NCBI GenBank assembly: GCA_002480525.1
Contig: DLCH01000006.1
Location: 263,656-276,030, forward strand
Direction: 5' to 3'
Source: Gammaproteobacteria bacterium UBA7803
GTDB lineage: Bacteria; Pseudomonadota; Gammaproteobacteria; Pseudomonadales; Azotimanducaceae
DNA: 12,375 bases
Below are positions 1 through 6,227 of the stretch, one piece after another. The notes below the pieces were generated by a model, which saw only the letters and a list, made by a program, of their open reading frames with translations, searched no databases and was not told the DNA's origin. Position 1 is the first letter of the stretch. Every line of letters begins with the position of its first letter. The translations under genes and the position numbers were made by a program.

Positions 1-41
1 GCCTGAACATTCGAAAAGGTGTCCTGAACCGAACGTCCGCG

Positions 42-77
42 CCCCACCCACATCGCCCGAACCACCCCTACCAACCC
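42..77 (-). other. G-quadruplex-type G-run motif (minus strand)
   Basis: The plus strand has five C-runs at 42-45, 47-49, 56-58, 65-68 and 75-77, separated by loops of 1, 6, 6 and 6 nt. The minus strand therefore satisfies the usual pattern of four or more G-runs of at least three with loops of seven or fewer. The last four runs recur every 9-10 nt. Whether it folds is unknown, and such motifs are frequent by chance in GC-rich DNA. Confidence 0.45.
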
Positions 78-169
78 AAGGACGCGGCCGGGGCGCATGC
101 AACGACACATGCGATCCGACGTACCTGAATCCTCTGCCGGCACGGTTCCCGAAGGACGTCGTTGCGGGT

Positions 170-263
170 GTCGGGGAGACACTTTCGGCGCATTAAGGCC
201 TCCCGACTACAAACGAGCCCGTCGACGACAAGTCCGCCCGCGCGCCGAAAGTGTCTCCCCGAC
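170..263. repeat. 22-bp perfect inverted repeat with 50-nt spacer
   Basis: The arm at 170-191 is the exact reverse complement of the arm at 242-263. After a G-U-type pair and one mismatch, pairing continues for four more positions (164-167 with 266-269). The outer tips read GTCGGGG and the inner ends CGGCGC. The left arm also contains its own small palindrome, GTGTC-GGGGA-GACAC at 168-182. The spacer holds no gene. There is no T-run after the right arm, so this is not a standard intrinsic terminator, and no flanking target-site duplication is visible. It could be a MITE-like or REP-like element, paired ends of a lost insertion sequence, or a long RNA hairpin in the dapD leader. The structure itself is certain; its nature is not. 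Confidence 0.85.
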
Positions 264-357
264 GGCCGCCTGCCACAACGCCAGGCCGCTCAATACCCGA
301 CCCGCGCAACTGCCAGGATCGAGAGCCCTGTGGTACCGTTTGCGCCCCGCGCCGCCC

Positions 358-361
358 GGAG
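358..361 (+). promoter_or_regulatory. Ribosome binding site of dapD
   Basis: GGAG lies 7 nt before the ATG at 369. It is one of the clearest Shine-Dalgarno matches in the window and is the main reason for choosing this start over the longer frame that begins at 162 or the internal ATG at 390. Confidence 0.6.
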
Positions 362-368
362 CCCCAGC

Positions 369-1412
369 ATGGCCGACAATCCGTCCACGATGTTCGCGTT
401 CGCCATCGGCATCGCTGCCCGCAACGCCCGCGGCGAGCCCCTCGACTGCTACTTTCCCGCGCCCCTGAAGGACCTCGAGCCCGCCGTCGCGGAGCTGGTC
501 CGGGGCCACTTTCCGGCCGGCACGTCGGCCACCGACGGCGCCGGGGCCGGCAGATTCGCCGAGGCGCTGGATGGCGCCGCCGGCGACGGCGTGGCCGCGC
601 TGGCGGCCGCCTGCCGGCGTCTGGCGGCGGCGGACCGGCCGCTCAGCGTCGTGCGCCTCGACGAGGACGGCCCCATCGCCAGCACCGAAGAGGCGTACCT
701 GAAGCTGCATCTGCTGTCGCACCGCCTCGCCCTGCCCAACAGCCTGAACCTCGACGGCATCTTCGCCAGCCTGCCCAACGTGGCGTGGACCAGCCGGGGA
801 CCCGTGGACATCGCCGAACTGCCAGAGACGCTGGTGGCGGCCCGGCTGGCCGGCGAGCACCTCGAAGTGACCGGGGTCGACAAGTTCCCGCGCATGACCA
901 ATTACGTGGTGCCCACCGGCGTGCGCATCGCCGACGCCAGCCGGATCCGGCTCGGCGCCTATCTCGGCGAAGGCACCACGGTGATGCACGAAGGCTTCGT
1001 CAACTTCAACGCCGGCGCGCTGGGCCCGAACATGATCGAGGGCCGCATCTCCCAGGGCGTCGTGGTGGAGGCCAACAGCGACCTGGGCGGCGGTTCGAGC
1101 ACCATGGGCACGCTGTCGGGCGGCGGCGGCATCCGCATCACCATCGGCAGCCATTGCCTGATCGGCGCCAACGCCGGCACCGGGATACCCCTCGGCGACC
1201 GCTGCACCATCGAGGCCGGGCTGTACATCACCGCCGGCACCCCGCTGGAGGTGGTCGACGAGCACGGCGAGGTGGTGCGCACAGTGAAGGCCCGGGAGCT
1301 GGCCGGCGCCTCCGATCTGCTGTTCGTCCGCGACGGCCGCACCGGGCGGGTCCAGTGCCGCACCAACCGGCGGGCCATCGAGCTGAACGAAGCGCTGCAC
1401 GCCCACAACTGA
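369..1412 (+). CDS. dapD: 2,3,4,5-tetrahydropyridine-2,6-dicarboxylate N-succinyltransferase
   Basis: This cytosolic enzyme transfers succinyl from succinyl-CoA to tetrahydrodipicolinate in the succinylase branch of diaminopimelate/lysine synthesis. The 347-residue product has the length of the long DapD form of Pseudomonas and relatives. Its N-terminus (FAFAIGIAARNARGEPLD) matches that form. The second half is a left-handed beta-helix of hexapeptide-like repeats: the stretch around residues 196-240 contains MHEGFVNFNAG, then MIEGRISQGVVVEAN (M222, E224, R226), then the Gly-rich SDLGGGSS segment. Later turns include SHCLIGANAGTGIPLGD. The start at 369 has a good ribosome binding site, and starting further upstream would add a non-homologous tail. 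dapE follows after 3 nt, so the two are almost certainly co-transcribed. Nothing looks damaged. Confidence 0.96.
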   Translation: MADNPSTMFAFAIGIAARNARGEPLDCYFPAPLKDLEPAVAELVRGHFPAGTSATDGAGAGRFAEALDGAAGDGVAALAAACRRLAAADRPLSVVRLDEDGPIASTEEAYLKLHLLSHRLALPNSLNLDGIFASLPNVAWTSRGPVDIAELPETLVAARLAGEHLEVTGVDKFPRMTNYVVPTGVRIADASRIRLGAYLGEGTTVMHEGFVNFNAGALGPNMIEGRISQGVVVEANSDLGGGSSTMGTLSGGGGIRITIGSHCLIGANAGTGIPLGDRCTIEAGLYITAGTPLEVVDEHGEVVRTVKARELAGASDLLFVRDGRTGRVQCRTNRRAIELNEALHAHN

Positions 1413-1415
1413 ACC

Positions 1416-2567
1416 ATGACCGCGGGTACCGACAGCGCCGTCCTGGATCTGTGCGTCGAGCTCGTGCGGCGGGCCAGCGTGACGCCCGACGATGCTGGCT
1501 GCCAGGCGCTGCTCGGCGCTCGCCTCGAGGCCCTGGGCTTCGACTGCCGGGCCATGCCCTTCGGGTCGGTGGACAACCTCTGGGCGGTGCGCGGCCGGGC
1601 CGGCCCGCTGGTGGTCTTCGCCGGCCACACCGACGTGGTGCCCACCGGGCCCGAGTCGGCGTGGTCGTCGCCGCCCTTCGAGCCGACCCTGCGGGACGGG
1701 TTCCTGTACGGCCGCGGAACGGCGGACATGAAGGGCAGCCTGGCCGCCATGATCGTCGCCACGGAACGGTTTCTGGCGGACCACCCGGACCCCGCCGGCC
1801 GCATCGGCTTCCTGATCACCAGCGACGAGGAAGGCCCCGCCGTGGACGGCACCCGGGCGGTGATGGGCGCCCTCACGGATGCCGGCGAATCCATCGACTA
1901 CTGCGTGGTCGGCGAGCCCTCCTCCGGCGCGGCGCTCGGCGACACCGTGCGGATCGGCCGGCGCGGCTCCCTCAACGGCCGGCTGACCGTGCTCGGCGTA
2001 CAGGGCCACGTCGCCTACCCCCACCTGGCGGACAATCCGATTCACCGCCTCGCGCCGGCCCTCGCGGAGCTCGCCGCGACGAGCTGGGACGACGGCAATG
2101 CCCATTTCCCGCCCACCAGCTTCCAGGCGTCGAACATCGCCGCCGGCACCGGCGCCGGCAACGTCGTTCCCGGCGAGCTGGTCCTGGACTTCAACTTCCG
2201 CTTCTCCACCGAGCAGACAGCCGACGGCCTGCAGCAACGGGTCGAGGCGATCCTGGCCCGCCACGGGCTGCGCTACGAGCTGACCTGGACCCTGTCCGGC
2301 GAGCCGTTCCTGACCGGCCCGGGCCGGCTCATCGACGCGACCTGCGAGGCCATCGAGGCGGTCGCCGGGCTGCGCCCCGAGCTGTCGACCTCCGGCGGCA
2401 CCTCCGACGGCCGGTTCATCGCCCCCGCCGGCGCCGAGGTGGTCGAGCTGGGACCGGGCAACGCCACGATCCACAAGATCGACGAGCGCGTCGCCGTGGC
2501 CGAGCTGGAGCCGCTGGCGGAGATCTACCGGGGCATCCTGGAACGCCTGCTGGTGCCGGGGCCGTGA
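1416..2567 (+). CDS. dapE: Succinyl-diaminopimelate desuccinylase
   Basis: DapE removes succinate from N-succinyl-LL-2,6-diaminopimelate, two steps after DapD. It is a cytosolic dinuclear zinc peptidase of family M20. The 383-residue product has the normal length and every active-site motif: AGHTDVVP (H71, D73), GRGTADMKG (bridging D104), SDEEGPA (catalytic E138, metal E139), VVGEPSS (E167) and ATIHKIDE (H353). These sit at a constant offset of +4 from the published Haemophilus influenzae DapE ligands, so the alignment has no internal gap up to the last metal ligand. SGGTSDGRFI near residue 328 is the usual substrate-binding segment. There is no strong Shine-Dalgarno before the ATG, but the dapD stop is 3 nt upstream, which suggests translational coupling. 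The stop codon overlaps the gspN start. Confidence 0.97.
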   Translation: MTAGTDSAVLDLCVELVRRASVTPDDAGCQALLGARLEALGFDCRAMPFGSVDNLWAVRGRAGPLVVFAGHTDVVPTGPESAWSSPPFEPTLRDGFLYGRGTADMKGSLAAMIVATERFLADHPDPAGRIGFLITSDEEGPAVDGTRAVMGALTDAGESIDYCVVGEPSSGAALGDTVRIGRRGSLNGRLTVLGVQGHVAYPHLADNPIHRLAPALAELAATSWDDGNAHFPPTSFQASNIAAGTGAGNVVPGELVLDFNFRFSTEQTADGLQQRVEAILARHGLRYELTWTLSGEPFLTGPGRLIDATCEAIEAVAGLRPELSTSGGTSDGRFIAPAGAEVVELGPGNATIHKIDERVAVAELEPLAEIYRGILERLLVPGP

Positions 2568-3283
2568 TCCGCTACGTCGTCGTCGGCCTGCTGCTGTTCC
2601 TCGGGTTCGCCGTCGCCTTCGCCCCGGCCAGCCTCGTCGGCACCGCCCTGCCGGAGCGGTCCGGCGTTCAGCTGCTGACCCCGTCCGGCACCGTGTGGCG
2701 GGGACAGGCGGAGCTGCTCGCCGGCGGCCAGCCGGCGGGGGCGCTGACCTGGCGATTCCGGCCTGTCACGATTCTGCAAGGAACGCTCGGCTACGATGTG
2801 ACCCTGGACGGGCCGGAACACGGGCTCGCCGGCAGGGTCGCGGCCGGACCCGGCGCGCTGTCGCTGCGGCTCGACGGCCAGGCCGAGGCGACCTTCGTCA
2901 ATCGCTGGCTGGGGCCCTACGACATCGCCATCTCGGGGCCGCTGACGGTCGCGGGCCTGGAGGCGACCGTGCCCTACCGGGCGCCCGCCGAGGGACGCAC
3001 CGCCGGCACCGTGGAATGGGCCGGCGGCATGGTGCGCTATCGCCTGGGCCGCCGCGTGCACGACGGCAGCCTGCCGCCGCTGGTGGCCTACCTGGGCGAG
3101 GGGCTGGAGGCGGTGGTCTACCCTCAGGGTGGCCAGACGCCGCTGCTCACGGCCCGGCTGCTGCCGAGCGGGTTCGCCAGGATCGGCGTCACCGCCCTGT
3201 TCACCCGACTGGCCGGAAATCCGTGGCCCGGTTCCCACGCCGACCATGAAGTAGTGCTAGAGGTTGAAGAACAACTCTTTTAA
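2564..3283 (+). CDS. gspN: Type II secretion system protein N (GspN)
   Basis: GspN is an accessory inner-membrane protein of the type II secretion system with a periplasmic body; its exact role is poorly defined. The 239-residue product starts with one hydrophobic segment (about residues 3-24, rich in V, L, F) and no cytoplasmic domain. The periplasmic part has the family's features: LTPSGTVWRGQAELL near residues 37-51, then LTWRFRPVTI. The C-terminal half is beta-rich. The start is a GTG whose last two bases belong to the dapE stop (GTGA), and it leaves the membrane segment right at the N-terminus. The frame is open far upstream, but that part is only a shadow of dapD and dapE. The last dozen codons (GTA, CTA, GTT, GAA, CAA, TTT) are AT-rich compared with the rest, where a promoter candidate begins. 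The gspC neighbour supports the call. Confidence 0.85.
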   Translation: MIRYVVVGLLLFLGFAVAFAPASLVGTALPERSGVQLLTPSGTVWRGQAELLAGGQPAGALTWRFRPVTILQGTLGYDVTLDGPEHGLAGRVAAGPGALSLRLDGQAEATFVNRWLGPYDIAISGPLTVAGLEATVPYRAPAEGRTAGTVEWAGGMVRYRLGRRVHDGSLPPLVAYLGEGLEAVVYPQGGQTPLLTARLLPSGFARIGVTALFTRLAGNPWPGSHADHEVVLEVEEQLF

Positions 3284-3308
3284 CATCAGGCCCTTAGGTC
3301 TTTCTCAT
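3280..3308 (+). promoter_or_regulatory. Candidate sigma70 promoter for gspC-gspD-plsB
   Basis: TTAACA (3280-3285) matches five of six -35 consensus positions. After a 17-nt spacer, TCTCAT (3303-3308) matches four of six -10 positions. The predicted start of transcription is near 3315, leaving a short leader before gspC at 3351. The patch from about 3246 to 3310 is distinctly AT-rich in an otherwise very GC-rich window. An 8-bp palindrome, CTCATGAG (3304-3311), overlaps the -10 element and could be an operator. This is pattern matching only. Confidence 0.35.
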
Positions 3309-3350
3309 GAGTCCCGATCCAGTGCCTGTGTCAGCTAGGCGTCTCCCCGA

Positions 3351-4271
3351 ATGTCTGCCGTGACCGAGGTCGCCGCCCGGCTCGCCCTGCCGGCGCGCTG
3401 GCTCGTCGTCGCCGGCATCGCCTATACGCTCGCCACCAGCGTGCTGTACGTGCTGTCGCCGCCGGTCACCGGCACGTCCAGCGCCGCGCCGGCCCCGCGC
3501 AGCGCGCCGCAGCGCCCGGCCCCCGACATCAACGCGGTGGTCGCCCGCGACCTGTTCGGCAGCGCCGCGGCGGTAGCCGAGGAAACCCCGACGGACACGC
3601 CCACTGTGCAGACCCGGCTGCCCCTGGAACTGCTGGCCGTGTTCGTCGCGGACCAGCCCGACCAGTCGGCCGCGATCATTTCCCAGCGCGGCCGCCCGGG
3701 CCTGCTCTACGGCATCGGCGACGATCTGCCCGGCGGCGCGAGCCTCGCCGAGGTGCACGACGATCAGGTGGTGCTGCGCCGGGCGGGGGTGCGCGAGTCG
3801 CTGCGCTTCCCCGAGCTGTCCGAGATTCTCGCCGCCCGCGCCCGCAGCCCGATGCCGGAACCCCTGGAGGAGCCGGTGGAGCAGCCGGTGGACGAAGCCT
3901 TCGCGTCCGGCGACGAGCCCCAGGAGGAATTCGCCGCCGGCGACGGGACGCCGGACAGCGTGGAGGAGCTTGTCGAGAACTATCGCGACCAGCTCGACGA
4001 CGATCCCGCCGGAACCCTGGAGCAGCTCGGCGTCGAGCCGGTGTCCGAGGGCGCCGCGGAGGGCTACCGGGTCGGCGACCTTGCCCAGTCCCCCTACCTC
4101 AGTCAAACTGGCCTGCAGTCGGGGGACGTCATCTTATCTGTCAACGGCAGACCCGTCGGCGATCTCGACCAGGATCGTCTGGAGCTCGACAACGTGCTGG
4201 CTCAGGGATCGGCCCGATTGGAAGTACAGCGGGGGACTCGGCGGTTCTTCGTAACCGCGACGCTTCAATAA
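3351..4271 (+). CDS. gspC: Type II secretion system inner-membrane protein GspC
   Basis: GspC links the inner-membrane platform of the type II secretion system to the secretin GspD and helps select substrates. The 306-residue product has a short cytoplasmic N-terminus, one membrane helix (about residues 17-35) and a Pro/Ala-rich linker. The homology region follows, opening with INAVVARDLFGSA near residue 60 and running through LPLELLAVFVAD to about 153. Next comes an acidic linker (about 170-209) with no Lys or Arg. The C-terminal domain is PDZ-like, containing GLQSGDVILSVNGRPVGDL. An in-frame TAG at 3336 rules out an earlier start. The ribosome binding site is weak. The stop TAA shares its last A with the gspD ATG. 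Length and domain order are normal for the family. Confidence 0.93.
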   Translation: MSAVTEVAARLALPARWLVVAGIAYTLATSVLYVLSPPVTGTSSAAPAPRSAPQRPAPDINAVVARDLFGSAAAVAEETPTDTPTVQTRLPLELLAVFVADQPDQSAAIISQRGRPGLLYGIGDDLPGGASLAEVHDDQVVLRRAGVRESLRFPELSEILAARARSPMPEPLEEPVEQPVDEAFASGDEPQEEFAAGDGTPDSVEELVENYRDQLDDDPAGTLEQLGVEPVSEGAAEGYRVGDLAQSPYLSQTGLQSGDVILSVNGRPVGDLDQDRLELDNVLAQGSARLEVQRGTRRFFVTATLQ

Positions 4272-6205
4272 TGATGAAAACGAGAGCCGCAATCCTGGCC
4301 GCCTGCCTGGCCCTGTCCGCTGCCCTGCTGGTTCAGCCCGTCTGGTCACAACCGGCCCAGGGCACCGCCGCCCAGACCTGGAAGATCAACATCAAGAACG
4401 CCGACCTGAACGAGTTCGTCGTGCAGGTCGCCGAGATCACCGGCCGCACCTTCGTCGTCGACCCCCGCATCAAGGGCAACGTCACGGTGATCTCCAGCAC
4501 CCCCATGACGGCGGATGCGGTGTACGAGCTGTTCCTGTCGGTGCTGCGGGTCCACAACTGGACGGCGGTGCCGTCCGGCGGCGTGATCCGCATTCAGCAG
4601 ATGCAGACGGCGAAGCAGAGCCCGGGCGTCTCCGGAACCCTGAGCCAGCTTCCGCCGGAGGAACTCGTCACCCGGGTGGTGGCGGCCCAGAACGTGGAGT
4701 CCGCCGAGCTGGTGAAGATCCTGCGCCCGCTCATTCCCCAGTACGGGCACATCGCCGCCGTGGCCAACCCCAACGTGGTGATCATCAGCGACCACGCGGA
4801 CAACATCGCGCGGCTGATGGAACTGGTCCAGACCATCGACGTGGCGGACGAGGAAGACGTGGTCGTGGTGCCCCTCGAGCATGCCTTCGTCGGCAACATC
4901 GTGGCCATGCTCGAGCGGGTCGCGCCGGACCAGCTCGGCCGCAGCGCCGCCGGCCCCCAGCGCATCCAGGTGATCGCCAACGAGCGCAACAACTCCCTGG
5001 TGCTGCGCGGCAAGCCCCGCCCGATCGCCGAGATCCTGAAGCTGGTCGACAAGCTCGATCAGCCCGCCACGGCCACCAGCGGCGCCCAGGTCATCTACCT
5101 CAAGTACGCCGACGCCGCCAAGGTCGCCGAGATGCTCGAGGGGCTGGTGGGCGAGAACCGCGGCGGCGGCGAGGAGGCCGGCGCCGCCGCCATGGACACC
5201 CTGATCCGGGCCGACGAATCCCTCAACGCCATCATCGTCCGGGCCGACCCGAGCGTGATGCGCGAGATCCAGGACATTCTCGACGGCCTCGACATCCGCC
5301 GCACCCAGGTCCTGATCGAGGCCGCCATCGTCGAGGTGTCGGTCTCCAACTCACGGCGCATCGGCGTGGAGGTCGCGGCGGCGGACGAGAGCGGCGAGAC
5401 CACGCCCCTGATCACCACCAGCCTGGACGGCGTCATCTCCTCGCTGCTCGGCGGCCTGATCGGCGAAGATGGCGACATCGACGTGCTGTCGGGGCTCGCG
5501 GCGATCTCCGAAACCGGCACGCCGACCCTGGCCGCCGCCCGGATCAACGCCGGCGACGTTTCCTTCGGCGCCGTGGTGCAGGCGCTGGCGTCCAGCTCGG
5601 ACGCCAACCTCCTGTCGGCGCCGAGCATCCTCACCCTGGACAACCAGGAGGCGAAGATCGTCGTCGGCAACGAAGTGCCGTTCCGGACGGGCAGCTTCAC
5701 CACCACCGGCGAAGGCGCCGACAATCCCTTCACCACCATCAACCGGGAAGACGTGGGCCTGCAGCTCACGGTGACCCCACACATCCACGACCAGGAAGCG
5801 GTCAGCCTGGAGGTGGCCCTGGAGATCACCAACGTGGTCGACAGCCCCATCGGCTCCAGCGCCTTCTCCGACGTGGTGACCTCCAAGCGCACGGTGGAGA
5901 ACACCATTCTGGCGGACGACCGTCAGACCATCGTGCTGGGCGGGCTGATCCAGGACGACATCAACGATTCCGTCCGCAAGGTACCGCTGCTCGGCGACGT
6001 GCCGGTGCTGGGCCACCTGTTCCGCTCCACCAGTAAGAACCGCACCAAACGGAATCTGCTGGTCTTCCTCCGGCCCACCGTGATCCGCGACAAGCAGGAG
6101 GCAGACCAGGTGACGAACCGAAAGTACGACGACGTCTGGAGCGTCGAGATCCGTTCAGGCGGCCAGGACCTGGCGCCCGAAGAGCTGTTCGAAGGCCGCA
6201 ACTGA
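4271..6205 (+). CDS. gspD: Type II secretion system secretin GspD
   Basis: GspD forms the outer-membrane channel through which folded proteins leave the periplasm. The 644-residue product begins with a Sec signal peptide (K3, R5, hydrophobic to about 24, likely cleaved near W25-S26-Q27). Then come the N0 domain (about 36-110, KINIKNADLNEFVVQVAEIT), N1 (about 130-195), N2 (about 200-265) and N3 (about 270-345, with an insert GENRGGGEEAGAAA typical of its variable loop). The secretin core follows, ending in the signature VPLLGDVPVLGHLFRS starting at residue 571 and the NLLVFLRPTVIRD strand. Length is normal. Two ATGs are adjacent (4271 and 4274); the first overlaps the gspC stop by one base. 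No dedicated pilotin gene is next to it. Confidence 0.97.
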   Translation: MMKTRAAILAACLALSAALLVQPVWSQPAQGTAAQTWKINIKNADLNEFVVQVAEITGRTFVVDPRIKGNVTVISSTPMTADAVYELFLSVLRVHNWTAVPSGGVIRIQQMQTAKQSPGVSGTLSQLPPEELVTRVVAAQNVESAELVKILRPLIPQYGHIAAVANPNVVIISDHADNIARLMELVQTIDVADEEDVVVVPLEHAFVGNIVAMLERVAPDQLGRSAAGPQRIQVIANERNNSLVLRGKPRPIAEILKLVDKLDQPATATSGAQVIYLKYADAAKVAEMLEGLVGENRGGGEEAGAAAMDTLIRADESLNAIIVRADPSVMREIQDILDGLDIRRTQVLIEAAIVEVSVSNSRRIGVEVAAADESGETTPLITTSLDGVISSLLGGLIGEDGDIDVLSGLAAISETGTPTLAAARINAGDVSFGAVVQALASSSDANLLSAPSILTLDNQEAKIVVGNEVPFRTGSFTTTGEGADNPFTTINREDVGLQLTVTPHIHDQEAVSLEVALEITNVVDSPIGSSAFSDVVTSKRTVENTILADDRQTIVLGGLIQDDINDSVRKVPLLGDVPVLGHLFRSTSKNRTKRNLLVFLRPTVIRDKQEADQVTNRKYDDVWSVEIRSGGQDLAPEELFEGRN

Positions 6206-6227
6206 CCGGGTCCACGCCGGGCCCCGC

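Larger units (their letters stand above)
1..368. other. Noncoding leader upstream of dapD
   Basis: No gene is supported in this stretch. It contains a run of C-tracts (42-77), a long inverted repeat (170-263) and a ribosome binding site (358-361). The heptamer CCTGAAC occurs twice near the left edge (2-8 and 23-29), 21 bp apart. A minus-strand frame is open from an ATG at 98 to the left edge (about 32 codons), but its residues match no family I recognise and its third-position GC looks lower than that of the real genes, so I do not call it. A very weak promoter candidate for dapD is CTGCCA (310-315) with TACCGT (334-339), 18 nt apart. The dapD frame stays open upstream to 162, but that extension is low-complexity and unlike DapD. 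Confidence 0.6.

Noticed and set aside
1..98. Minus-strand frame from an ATG at 98 (or 53) open to the left edge, possibly the start of a leftward gene
   Set aside because: About 32 codons, no recognisable family, no good ribosome binding site, and lower third-position GC than the real genes. Sequence to the left would settle it.
170..263. The long inverted repeat as an intrinsic terminator
   Set aside because: The loop would be 50 nt and no T-run follows either arm.
207..2474. A 755-codon open frame on the minus strand across dapD and dapE
   Set aside because: The plus-strand genes have all family motifs; the antisense frame is Gly/Ala/Arg/His-rich low complexity, as expected from high third-position GC.
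251..2563. A long plus-strand frame continuous with gspN through dapD and dapE
   Set aside because: Before 2564 it is Arg/Pro-rich shadow sequence; the GspN membrane segment begins exactly at the GTG at 2564.
4271..4309. Lipobox-like LAAC at GspD residues 9-12, which would make it a lipoprotein
   Set aside because: The hydrophobic stretch before the Cys is only about six residues and continues well past it, fitting an ordinary Sec signal peptide better.
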